9,706 nucleotides of DNA from assembly GCA_010671975.1 (NCBI GenBank), contig JAAHIA010000169.1, forward strand, positions 1 through 9,706. The letters run 5' to 3'. The stretch's first letter is position 1, and each line of letters opens with the position of its first letter. Positions 1-7,113 of the stretch are shown one piece after another. The notes beneath the pieces were generated by a model, which saw only the letters and a program-made list of their open reading frames with translations, did not search any database and was not told the origin of the DNA. The stretch comes from Leptolyngbya sp. SIO4C1 (lineage in GTDB: Bacteria > Cyanobacteriota > Cyanobacteriia > Phormidesmidales > Phormidesmidaceae). A program made the position numbers and the translations under genes.

Positions 1-433
1 TGACGGTAAAGACAATCTGGCAGAGGTCAGGATTTTGCTCGGTTGTGGCACAGACAGTGTCATAGCCATTTTCGATACCAGTGCGCAGCTCCTGCAGCCC
101 CTCTGGTCGATAGCGCTCAAGCCGATCGCTAATTTCAAAGCAGCGGCGCTCTGCCGACCAGCCGCCGCCCATCGCTTCGGGGACGGCCCAAGGATAGGCC
201 TGATCGGGCTGGCTCTCTGGCAGATACATGACGGTAAACTGCCGCTCGTGAATCTGACATTCAAACCGGGCATCGTCAGGCAGCGGCTCTAAGTCAGCCT
301 CGGCTGAAGCGTCAGGCTCAGCCGTCTGTGCCTGGCTGGGCAGGCTGAGTAGGCTGCCAAGTAGGCTGCTAAATAGGGCAAAGCTGAGCGTACCTGCGAT
401 CGCAGCGCTTTGGGTAATTCGTTTGCTAATCAT
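1..433 (-). CDS. COP23-domain secreted protein, N-terminal part (gene runs off left edge)
   Basis: I translated this by hand from the ATG at 433 down to the window edge: 144 codons without a stop. Residues 1-35 form a classical signal peptide, with K4/R5, a hydrophobic stretch at about 10-31 and an SQA cleavage site before Q36, so the product should be exported. After an acidic linker comes the pattern of the COP23 family (named after a circadian oscillating protein of Cyanothece): a start FEC (C59), then W92-S-A-E-R-R-C98, a region ending in ELRTG, then VCV (C128) and LCQIVFTV (C138). The four cysteines could form two disulfides. The molecular function of COP23 proteins is not established. 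The signal peptide supports this start; the ribosome binding site is weak. It lies downstream of the kinase remnant on the same strand, about 126 bp away. The C-terminus is outside the window. Confidence 0.8.
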   Translation of the reverse strand, partial: MISKRITQSAAIAGTLSFALFSSLLGSLLSLPSQAQTAEPDASAEADLEPLPDDARFECQIHERQFTVMYLPESQPDQAYPWAVPEAMGGGWSAERRCFEISDRLERYRPEGLQELRTGIENGYDTVCATTEQNPDLCQIVFTV

Positions 434-559
434 GACGAAAACTCATATAAAGACAGGGTGATCTAGCCGCTAGACGTTCAACCGATGCCTAGCTCTAGCT
501 TAGCTTGTCAAATGCGAGAGGTGCCAAGGCCAGCGAGCGCTAGAATGCTAAGCTTTAGG

Positions 560-925
560 TCAGGTGAAATAAAATTTGCAGCCGCTAGGCACCTGATTTT
601 CTAACCAGATCTGACCGCCTTCCCCTAGCACAATTTTTTTACTAGCGCCAGACCAATACCGGTATTGACGGTTGAACTGTCGCTCTGCAGCGTCCGAAAA
701 ATCTCGAAGATTTTTCATGCGCCTCTGTTGGTATGCCGGGACCGTCGTCTGCGATCGCAAACTGATAAAATCTGCCGCTGTCTTGAGCAGAGACCTGAAT
801 CTGCCCGGCTGCTTTATCGTGGCTAGCTGAATTCGTCCCTGTTCATCCATCAGCCAAGCCGGATCAGAAATGCGCTCAAGCAGTTTTTGATAGCAGCGAA
901 CCGAATGAATGCTTGAAGATGGCAT
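560..925 (-). pseudogene. Histidine kinase remnant (PAS-like start fused to a HATPase, two frameshifts)
   Basis: The minus strand has one open frame of 121 codons, but it is not one natural protein. Its first 35 residues end in ISDPAWLMDEQGRIQLA, which resembles the start of a PAS sensor domain. From 821 to 711, a second frame gives the end of an ATPase N-box region and the G1 box DDGPGIPTEAHEK. From 714 to 634, a third frame gives the F box KIFEIFRTLQS and the G2 box GIGLALVKK. From about 640 to 560, the first frame resumes with KIVLGEGGQIWLE and ends KFYFT plus a stop. Together these make a near-complete cyanobacterial-type HATPase_c domain. The HisKA phosphoacceptor helix and the start of the N box, expected between PAS and HATPase, are absent. 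I infer a decayed kinase with an internal deletion and two one-base losses in A runs. A Shine-Dalgarno-like sequence remains upstream. The open frame may still be translated, but it could not be a working kinase. Confidence 0.85.
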
Positions 926-940
926 AGGCGCCAGGCCGCT

Positions 941-948
941 CCTCCTTT
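941..948 (-). promoter_or_regulatory. Relict ribosome binding site upstream of the kinase remnant
   Basis: The minus strand reads AAAGGAGG, a near-perfect anti-Shine-Dalgarno match, ending 15 nt before the ATG at 925. The spacing is longer than the usual 5-9 nt. It suggests the 5' end of the ancestral kinase gene is still in place while its body has decayed. Confidence 0.45.
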
Positions 949-970
949 AAACTTGGCTGTTCTCAATTAT

Positions 971-996
971 GGCTTAGAGAACGGTGCCTTAGAGAA
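971..996. repeat. Short direct repeat, 15-bp period
   Basis: GGCTTAGAGAA at 971-981 and GCCTTAGAGAA at 986-996 match at 10 of 11 positions with a 15-bp period. They lie in the 118-bp gap between the end of the HlyD gene and the kinase remnant. No hairpin-plus-T-run terminator was seen in this gap. Function is unknown and the repeat may be chance. Confidence 0.4.
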
Positions 997-1043
997 TAGC
1001 AGCCTGACGGTGTCGCCCCCCAAAATTTAATATTGATAGTTCA

Positions 1044-2570
1044 TTAGCCGCCCGAGCGTAGGCTATCGGCCTTACGCACAAACAGGTCGGTAAAGAAGGT
1101 AATTACCCGCCGCTTGCGCAGCTTGATGTTGGCATTCACGGACATACCGGTGCGCAGCATGAGTTCGGCGCCGTTGGAGTTGAGCGTTTGGCTTTCTAAG
1201 TCAATCTCAACTGGAAAACGATAATAGGGGTAGATTTCATCTGGCGGCAACGCGTCTGAGCCAATGCTGATGATTTCGCCATCGACATCGCCAAACTCGC
1301 TGTAGGAGAAGGCATCAATCCGCACGTCAACCGGCTGACCGATGCGTACAAAGCCGATATCTTTATTGGGCACATAGACCCGCGCGACGAGGGCATCTTC
1401 GGGCACAATTTCTAAAATGGGCTCAGTTGAATTGGCTGCGTAGCCAGGCTGATTAGCTTTGAGGTTAAACACGGTGCCGGCAACTGGGGCAGTTAGCACC
1501 TGATACCTAAGCGTCTGGTCGAGCTGGCTGATTTGACTGTTGAGCTCCTGCAGCTGCTTTTCACTCTCTAAGATCAGCTGCGTCAGCTGCGAATCAATCT
1601 GAGCGACGCGCTCATCGTTAGCAGCAATGCGGTCCTGCAGCGTGCGGTCAGATTCAAATCGGGTGCGGTCAATTTCGCGCTCGGCCTGGGCAATCTGAAA
1701 TCTTAGCCGCGCGGCTTCTTCAGTGAGCGTATTGACCTCAGTCAGCTTGTTATTCACTTCCTGCTGCTGCTGCAGATAGCTTAGTTCAGCCACGGCGCCT
1801 TCTTCATTGAGACGCGCTAAGCGCTCTAAAATCTCGCGGTTGGTGCTGAGATCGCTCTTGGCATTGGAGAGCTGAATTTGAGTTTGGTCTAGCTGCTCTG
1901 TGAGCTGGTTGACCTGCAGGGCATTAATTCGCTGCTGTGAGCTCAGCGCTGAGCTCGCAGTATTGAGCCGGGTGCGCTGCTCTTCGTTGAGGTCGCTGGT
2001 GCTGCCACCGAGCTGCGCCCGATAGAGTTTATTATTGGCTAGCAATGCCTCGCGATCGCGCATCCGCTGTCGCAGGTCGGCAGAGACAGAGTCGGGCGCT
2101 ATGCTGCCAAAATCGCCGCTGAGCTGCGCTCGATAGAACTCGTTCTCTTCAACCAGGCGGCCTTGCAAATCCTTGGCAGTTTCGATTTCTGCCTGGGCTG
2201 CTGTCTGATCAAAGCTGATCAGGGGCTCTCCTTGATCCACTATCTCGCCTTCTTGGACGTGAATTTCTTCAATCACGCCGCCGACGGGGGCCTGGACAGA
2301 CTGTACCACGCCTTCTGGCTCGAGCTTGCCCTGAGCGGGGACCGTTTCCTCCACTTTCGCTAAACAGGCCCAGGCCACGCTAGCGGTTGTCACTGCCAAA
2401 ATGGTCCAGACGATGGCGATCGCCCAGCGCGGCGACTGCCGTAAAATAACCGGCTGATCAAAGCTGCGCAGCGGCTTAAACTGCCGTTCTTCGGTGGCCT
2501 CGGGCTGAACGCTGCCATTGGCTGAGACACCGTTCTGGCTAACGCCGTTCTGGTTGATGCGAGAAGTCAT
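1044..2570 (-). CDS. HlyD-family membrane fusion (adaptor) protein of a type I secretion system
   Basis: This 508-residue protein has the HlyD layout. A cytoplasmic N-tail (1-48, with a small NGV/NGS repeat) leads to one membrane segment at about 49-71. A first biotinyl/lipoyl half follows at about 89-121 (SVQAPVGGVIEEIHVQEGEI). A long Gln/Glu-rich coiled coil spans about 122-355, the second lipoyl half about 357-390 (LTAPVAGTVFNL), and the beta-barrel about 392-485, with RTGMSVNANIKL near the end. The family links an inner-membrane ABC exporter to a TolC-type outer membrane channel across the periplasm. The coiled coil holds two similar blocks, FYRAQLSGDFG (145-155) and LYRAQLGGSTS (182-192). 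The gene starts 5 bp after the ABC gene stops, with a GGGGA ribosome binding site inside the end of that gene, so the two are cotranscribed. It is the last gene of the operon. Confidence 0.95.
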   Translation of the reverse strand: MTSRINQNGVSQNGVSANGSVQPEATEERQFKPLRSFDQPVILRQSPRWAIAIVWTILAVTTASVAWACLAKVEETVPAQGKLEPEGVVQSVQAPVGGVIEEIHVQEGEIVDQGEPLISFDQTAAQAEIETAKDLQGRLVEENEFYRAQLSGDFGSIAPDSVSADLRQRMRDREALLANNKLYRAQLGGSTSDLNEEQRTRLNTASSALSSQQRINALQVNQLTEQLDQTQIQLSNAKSDLSTNREILERLARLNEEGAVAELSYLQQQQEVNNKLTEVNTLTEEAARLRFQIAQAEREIDRTRFESDRTLQDRIAANDERVAQIDSQLTQLILESEKQLQELNSQISQLDQTLRYQVLTAPVAGTVFNLKANQPGYAANSTEPILEIVPEDALVARVYVPNKDIGFVRIGQPVDVRIDAFSYSEFGDVDGEIISIGSDALPPDEIYPYYRFPVEIDLESQTLNSNGAELMLRTGMSVNANIKLRKRRVITFFTDLFVRKADSLRSGG

Positions 2571-2575
2571 AGCGA

Positions 2576-5554
2576 TTAACCGTTCCCCTGTTGTTGATGT
2601 AAGCAGTAGTAACGACCCATAAGGGCAAGCAGTTCGTCGTGAGTGCCTTCTTCAACGATGGCCCCTTTATCCATCACCAAGATTTTGTCAGCATGGCGCA
2701 GCGCCCCTAAGCGGTGCGTGATGAAAAAGACGGTGCGGCCTTTGGCCCACTTCATTAGGTTGGCTGAAACCTGCGACTCGGTGTCGTAGTCGAGGGCGCT
2801 GGTGGCTTCGTCTAAGACCAGCAGCCTAGGATTTTGCAAAATGGTGCGGGCGATCGCAATTCGCTGCCGCTGCCCACCTGACAGGGAGGAGCCGCGCTCG
2901 CCAACGCGCGTGTTGTAGCCGACTGACAGGTTCATAATGAAGTCGTGGGCACAGGCAATTTTTGCCGCTTCGATGATTTCGTCAGTTTCAGCCTCTGGAT
3001 TGGTGAGGGCAATATTTTCTTGAATGGTGCCTTCAAACAGCAGCGGATCTTGCGGCACAATGCCGATCTGGCGGCGCAGCGAGTAAAGCTCGACCTTACC
3101 AATGTCGTAGTTGTCGATCAGGATGCGGCCCGAGTTGGGATGGTAGAGGCGCGGCAGCAGCTTCATCATCGTACTTTTACCTGACCCGCTCTGGCCAACG
3201 ATGCCCACAAACTGCCCGGCAGGAAAGTCCATCGTGACGTTGATCAGCTGCAGCGGACCGGAGGCAGCAAAGCGGAAGGCGACATTTTCGTAGCTGACGT
3301 TGCCCTGGATTTCCGGCATGGGAATCTGGCTGCGCTGTTCGGCTTCTTGCTCTTGCGGATGGTCGATAATGTCGCTGAGACGCTCTAGCGAGAGGGCCGT
3401 CTCTTGGAAATTTTGCCAGAGCTGCGTCAGGCGCAGCAGCGGCTGCGTCACGTAGCCAGAAATAATCCGAAAGGCAATCAGGCCGCCCAGCGTTAGCTCG
3501 CCTTCAAGCACCAGAAAGGCACCAAACCAGAGCACCAGCAGAGCCGAAATTTTGTTTAAGAAGTTGCTGGCAGACCCGGCCGTGGTGGAGGTCAGCACGG
3601 TCTTAAAGCCGTCGCTAACGTAGCGGCCATAGCGCTCTTGCCATTTCCAGCGGGTATTGAGTTCGATATTCTGGGCTTTGACGGTTTGGATGCCAGAGAG
3701 CGCTTCTACCAGGAAGGACTGGGTTTGAGCATTGCGTTCGGCCTTGGTGCGCAGCTGCTTGCGCACAATTGGCGATACGAAAAAGGTCAGCGCTACAAAA
3801 ATGGGAATCGTCGCCAGCGTCACCAGCGTCAGCTTAACGCTGTAGATCAGCATGACCACGATGTAGACGACTGAGAAGACAGCGTCGAGCACCACTGTAA
3901 GGGCCGTCCCAGTCAAGAACTGGCGAATATTTTCTAGCTCGTTGACGCGGCTTGACAGCTCACCCACCGGGCGGCGGTCGAAATACTTCAGCGGCAGCCG
4001 CAGCAGGTGATCAATCGTCTGTGAGGCCAGCGTCATGTCGATGCGGTTGGTGGTATCGACAAATAAGTAGGTGCGCAGACTGCCTAAGATGGCCTCAAAG
4101 ATGGCTACCATGACCAAGAAAAAGCCCAGCACGTGCAGCGTATCAACGCTCTGCTGCACAATCACCTTGTCGATGATCACCTGGATCATCAGCGGATTGG
4201 CCAGACTAAAGATTTGATAGAAGAAAGAGGCCAGCAGCACCAGGGCCAGCACGCCTTTATATTTTTTCAGTGAGGGCACAAACCAAGAGAGGCCAAAGCG
4301 CTGCTGCGGCGTTTCTGCCGTCGGCTCTAGCATCAAGATTTCGCCTTCTGGACCCCAAATCTCCTCAAATGCCTGCGGCGAATGCTGAATGATGCTCCGC
4401 TCTTCGGGCGAGCCAATAATGTATTGCTTAGGCGTCGCTTCGTAGATCAGGGCAAAGCTATCGCGCCAGCGAATCAGGGCTAGCTTAGGCAGACGGCCAA
4501 TGGCGCCGGCGGGTATCTTGGCCAGCTGCGGTTTGAGGCCTAGCAGATCGGCAACGGCACCGCAGGCAGGCAGCGATAGCTTACCTAGGCGCTCCTGCTG
4601 GTTCATCAGCACGCGCCGTACCACGTCTCGCTTAAAGGGCATATTGAAATGCTGGGCTAGCATCTCAAAGCAGGCCACGGTGGTATCGACCTCGCCCTTA
4701 GCCCGCAGGTGCGGATAGCGCTTGAGGTCACGCTTTTCGGTTTCGGCCTCAAAGACGGTAGGCTCAGTGGCGGCGTAGGGAATCTGGCTGTAGCTGTTTG
4801 GCGGCGGCGCGATCGCATCGGCCACCGAGCCTCCGTCAGGCTGAGCTGAGAAAAAGACGGCCTGGGAGGGAATGCCCACCAGCCGCGCCCCGTTAGAGCT
4901 CATGACGTTGATCGGCTCTGGGTTAAAGTCGAGCGAGAGCTGAGCCCCGACCGGGTAGGAGGAAACTTTGCCGCGACTGACAAACCAGCTGTAGTTGGGA
5001 TCGAGCCGACTCGGATCGAGGCGGCCGTAAGGTAAATTCTGAGCCATTGCCCCGGCTTCTGCCATGCGATTGACCAGCCGCGCCAGCTCACTGACGTTCT
5101 GCGCTCGCTTTTTGAGATCCTGACTGAGCACGTCAAACAGCTCAGACAGATAGCAGCGCTGCTGCGCCACCTCAGAAAACTCAGACTGAGTCGTCAGCAG
5201 CTTAGACAGCTCGGCTGCCGGGACGGCAATCGCGACCACTTCAGTAGACGCGATCGCGCTTTCGCAAGCGATGCCGCGCACTAGACCCGCTAGCCCTAGC
5301 GTGCTGCCAACCGAGAGTCGGGCTAGCGTTTGCGGACTCTGCGTGTGCGGGTCGTAGCCCAGCAGTCGGGCCTGCCCTTCCATCAGCACAATCGCCTGAT
5401 AGGGCATTGTCTCGCGACGCACAATGGGCTGACCAATGCGATAGCGCAGCAGCTGACTTTTGTTAGCGAGCGACTGAACAACCGCTGTGGGCAGCCGTCT
5501 AAAAGGCTCAACCGTGCCTAGAAACTGATCAATAGATGCGTCGGTGTAGGTCAT
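2576..5554 (-). CDS. Type I secretion ABC exporter with N-terminal CRP-like domain and inactive C39-like peptidase domain
   Basis: This 992-residue protein fuses four parts. Residues about 8-130 resemble a cyclic-nucleotide-binding (CRP-like) beta roll, but the usual phosphate-binding GE...R-A motif is not seen, so nucleotide binding is doubtful. After a long linker, about 280-412 align with the C39 peptidase domain of bacteriocin/RTX exporters. The catalytic Cys position reads T (VDTTVAC), the His position reads S (RDSFALI) and the Asp position reads S (IGSPEE), so it should be a substrate-binding C39-like domain as in HlyB. Membrane segments lie within about 434-690. The ATPase domain (about 750-992) is intact: Walker A GQSGSGKST at 787-795, Q-loop Q835, signature LSGGQ at 891-895, Walker B LLVLDEATSALD at 911-922 and H947. 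Its ATG overlaps the upstream isomerase stop as ATGA, indicating translational coupling. It should form an inner-membrane dimer exporting an RTX-type protein. Confidence 0.95.
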   Translation of the reverse strand: MTYTDASIDQFLGTVEPFRRLPTAVVQSLANKSQLLRYRIGQPIVRRETMPYQAIVLMEGQARLLGYDPHTQSPQTLARLSVGSTLGLAGLVRGIACESAIASTEVVAIAVPAAELSKLLTTQSEFSEVAQQRCYLSELFDVLSQDLKKRAQNVSELARLVNRMAEAGAMAQNLPYGRLDPSRLDPNYSWFVSRGKVSSYPVGAQLSLDFNPEPINVMSSNGARLVGIPSQAVFFSAQPDGGSVADAIAPPPNSYSQIPYAATEPTVFEAETEKRDLKRYPHLRAKGEVDTTVACFEMLAQHFNMPFKRDVVRRVLMNQQERLGKLSLPACGAVADLLGLKPQLAKIPAGAIGRLPKLALIRWRDSFALIYEATPKQYIIGSPEERSIIQHSPQAFEEIWGPEGEILMLEPTAETPQQRFGLSWFVPSLKKYKGVLALVLLASFFYQIFSLANPLMIQVIIDKVIVQQSVDTLHVLGFFLVMVAIFEAILGSLRTYLFVDTTNRIDMTLASQTIDHLLRLPLKYFDRRPVGELSSRVNELENIRQFLTGTALTVVLDAVFSVVYIVVMLIYSVKLTLVTLATIPIFVALTFFVSPIVRKQLRTKAERNAQTQSFLVEALSGIQTVKAQNIELNTRWKWQERYGRYVSDGFKTVLTSTTAGSASNFLNKISALLVLWFGAFLVLEGELTLGGLIAFRIISGYVTQPLLRLTQLWQNFQETALSLERLSDIIDHPQEQEAEQRSQIPMPEIQGNVSYENVAFRFAASGPLQLINVTMDFPAGQFVGIVGQSGSGKSTMMKLLPRLYHPNSGRILIDNYDIGKVELYSLRRQIGIVPQDPLLFEGTIQENIALTNPEAETDEIIEAAKIACAHDFIMNLSVGYNTRVGERGSSLSGGQRQRIAIARTILQNPRLLVLDEATSALDYDTESQVSANLMKWAKGRTVFFITHRLGALRHADKILVMDKGAIVEEGTHDELLALMGRYYCLHQQQGNG

Positions 5555-6390
5555 GATTCTGCCTGTGAAGCCTTCTGTGAAGCTGTTTGTGAAGCCGTCT
5601 GCGGTTCTGCCTGTGATTCTGGCTGTGGCTCTGCCTGTGATTCTGGCTGTGGTTCTGCCTGCGACTCTGGCCGCGAGACGAGCGACTGCACCGCTGTTTG
5701 CTGCAGCTGCTGCTGGAGCCAGTTCTGAAAGAGCTCATCGAGCAGCCGCTGTCGGGTGGCTTCGTCCATTTGCGCCGGTAGAAATTTATCGAGCCGGGCA
5801 ATCACAAACCATTCACCGATAGGGGTTGGCGACCAGAGCTGCCCTGGCTGGCTAACTGAGAGCATTCGCGCCAGTACCGGATGCGGTACGCTCAGCTCAA
5901 CTGGGCCAATCAGACCACCGGTTTGAGCTTCTTGCCCTTCTGAATAGTCGCGCGCTAACTGAGAGAATGATGCCTCATCGTCCTGCAGCCGAAAGTAGAG
6001 CTCCTGCGCCAGGCTGGCATCTTGCGTTCTAATCAGCGAGTAGAGCACTCTATCTAACTTATCCTTTCGCTGCAGAAAATAGGACTCAACCTGAGAGCCC
6101 CAGGCGTTCTCCTTGAACTTGGCTAATCTGCCTTCTCGAATTGCTGCTGGCAATAGCTGAGCCTCTGTCATTTGGCGCTGCTGCAGCCAGGCTTGGCGCT
6201 GATCAGGACTAACCTGCTGCTTTTTCCAGAAACCATCGATAGCTTCTTCGGGCGTGCATTCAATCGCTTCAATCGAGTTTTCGATCACGACTTCTTTGAC
6301 TAGCTTTGGCAGCAGCTGATATCGCTGTAGCCTCTCTAGAAGTTCGCTTACCTCTAATGTTGTCTGCCCTATCTGCAAAACTGCTGTCAT
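5551..6390 (-). CDS. Parvulin-type peptidyl-prolyl isomerase, first gene of the secretion operon
   Basis: This 279-residue protein has a helical N-terminal part (about 1-120) of the SurA/PpiC chaperone type and a parvulin domain at about 122-202. Family features are FSQLARDYSEG, TGGLIGPVE, a HPVLARML helix and the closing GEWFVIARLDKF. Parvulins speed cis-trans isomerisation at prolines and often act as holdases. There is no signal peptide or membrane segment, so it should be cytoplasmic, placed to hold an export substrate before the ABC transporter. Residues 241-279 are a low-complexity tail: three PESQAEPQ units, then TASQ TASQ KASQ. An in-frame TAG 12 nt upstream makes the ATG at 6390 the most upstream possible start; its ribosome binding site is weak. 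The TGA stop overlaps the ABC start codon. Pairing of such isomerases with HlyB-like exporters is, to my knowledge, common in cyanobacteria; the exact client is inferred. Confidence 0.9.
   Translation of the reverse strand: MTAVLQIGQTTLEVSELLERLQRYQLLPKLVKEVVIENSIEAIECTPEEAIDGFWKKQQVSPDQRQAWLQQRQMTEAQLLPAAIREGRLAKFKENAWGSQVESYFLQRKDKLDRVLYSLIRTQDASLAQELYFRLQDDEASFSQLARDYSEGQEAQTGGLIGPVELSVPHPVLARMLSVSQPGQLWSPTPIGEWFVIARLDKFLPAQMDEATRQRLLDELFQNWLQQQLQQTAVQSLVSRPESQAEPQPESQAEPQPESQAEPQTASQTASQKASQAES
5554..5670 (-). repeat. Tandem repeats encoding the Ser/Gln/Pro-rich tail of the isomerase
   Basis: Three tandem 24-nt units encode PESQAEPQ (5599-5670). They are followed by 12-nt units encoding TASQ, TASQ and KASQ and a last partial AES (5554-5598). 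At the protein level the whole tail has a 4-residue period ending in SQ or PQ. Synonymous differences between the 24-nt units are few, so the array is fairly young or kept uniform by slippage or recombination. All unit lengths are multiples of 3, so copy-number changes keep the frame and the overlap with the ABC start. Confidence 0.9.
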
Positions 6391-6411
6391 GCGCCCGATG
6401 ATCTATAAAAC

Positions 6412-6425
6412 CTATAACGTTATAG
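6412..6425. promoter_or_regulatory. Perfect 14-bp palindrome, possible operator
   Basis: CTATAACGTTATAG is its own reverse complement over all 14 bp. It covers the candidate -10 hexamer and the expected transcription start of the secretion operon, where a dimeric repressor would block initiation. No regulator gene is present in the window and the motif matches no operator I can name. Confidence 0.45.
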
Positions 6426-6427
6426 CA
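6419..6427 (-). promoter_or_regulatory. Candidate extended -10 promoter element for the secretion operon
   Basis: The minus strand reads TGCTATAAC, matching the extended -10 consensus TGNTATAAT at all but the last base. It ends 28 nt before the isomerase ATG at 6390, which would give a leader of roughly 20 nt. The sequence 17-18 bp upstream is A/T-rich (ATTTTT) and is not a good -35, which an extended -10 can partly compensate. Assigned by position and consensus only. Confidence 0.4.
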
Positions 6428-6865
6428 ATATCCATTGACATAAAAATATAGATAATCGCCTAAAAGTAGCGTTCCCACTGATTTACGGTTAATTTGCAGG
6501 ATGCGCTTCAATTAATCAAATTATCCTACGCTTATGAAATTTGAGAGCGCTTTTTGAGCATCTCTACAGATTTCTTTTCACCCTGCAAACGCGATAGCGG
6601 TAGTTGCGATCGCTAGTGAACGATTTTCAGCTGATTCAGGTTGCTCTGCTCAAAGGGCTGGAGACATATAGCTTTACAGGCTGAGCTAGGTAAATTCCCT
6701 AAAAATTTTGGAGACCAGACAGTACTTCTTTGAAAGTAAATCTACTTAAAAGCTGGGAAACGGCCGAGCTGCGCTGGCAGATTGACTCAAATCTTTCTCA
6801 GACTAGCTCAGCGTAATTGCACCCATCAATAAAGTTTTCATAAACCGGCCTTTACCGATCGCACC

Positions 6866-6895
6866 CAGTGCCGACGAGCTTTTCAAGCGGCACTG
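6866..6895. repeat. Inverted repeat with 8-bp perfect arms
   Basis: CAGTGCCG at 6866-6873 and CGGCACTG at 6888-6895 are exact reverse complements, separated by 14 nt that contain a second small stem, CTT-TTC-AAG. No T run follows on either strand, so it does not look like a Rho-independent terminator. It lies about 220 bp upstream of the nuclease start and could be a regulator site or an RNA hairpin in a long leader. Confidence 0.5.
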
Positions 6896-7107
6896 AGCTT
6901 AAGCCTCTGACCTGCCCTCCCCTGCGCCTGCACAGCTTGGCCTTAATCAAAAAAAGATTTCGTGAAGTCTCAGGATACTCAATAAAGATCGGGTGATTTC
7001 CCGCAGCCTTAACAGAAGCTTTACCGTCGCTTTACTTAGGCCTGGGAGCGTCATAAGTGGCCCGCGAGAGATGCGTCTACCGTCTGTTTTGATCCGGTTG
7101 ACTTTGT

Positions 7108-7113
7108 AAGAGG
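7108..7113 (+). promoter_or_regulatory. Ribosome binding site of the nuclease gene
   Basis: AAGAGG lies 5 nt before the ATG at 7119. An in-frame TAA at 7107-7109 overlaps it, so no upstream in-frame start is possible. Together these fix the N-terminus and show that no signal peptide was missed. Confidence 0.7.

Noticed and set aside
35..292. Plus-strand open frame of 85 codons
   Set aside because: It is antisense to the COP23 gene, which has a signal peptide and family motifs on the minus strand.
506..511. Perfect TTGACA on the minus strand upstream of the COP23 gene
   Set aside because: No -10-like hexamer occurs at 16-18 bp spacing, so it is not reported as a promoter.
5554..5801. Repeats in this stretch could suggest a CRISPR array or antisense repeat-rich proteins
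   Set aside because: Units are 24 and 12 nt with no unique spacers, and they are explained by the period-4 tail of the isomerase; frames on the other strand or offset frames only mirror the repeats.
6435..6440. Perfect TTGACA on the plus strand pointing to the nuclease
   Set aside because: The hexamer at the right spacing (GCCTAA) is poor and the site is about 680 bp from the start codon.
6269..6511. Minus-strand 80-codon frame overlapping the start of the isomerase gene
   Set aside because: It has no recognisable features, overlaps a well supported gene in another frame and crosses the presumed promoter.
6866..6895. Inverted repeat as a Rho-independent terminator
   Set aside because: No T run follows the stem on either strand, and both flanking genes are transcribed away from it.
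6941..7014. Possible Pho box (CCTTAATC at 6941, CCTTAACA at 7007), tempting for a phosphate-scavenging nuclease
   Set aside because: Pho boxes need tandem copies at about 11-bp spacing; these are isolated and 66 bp apart.
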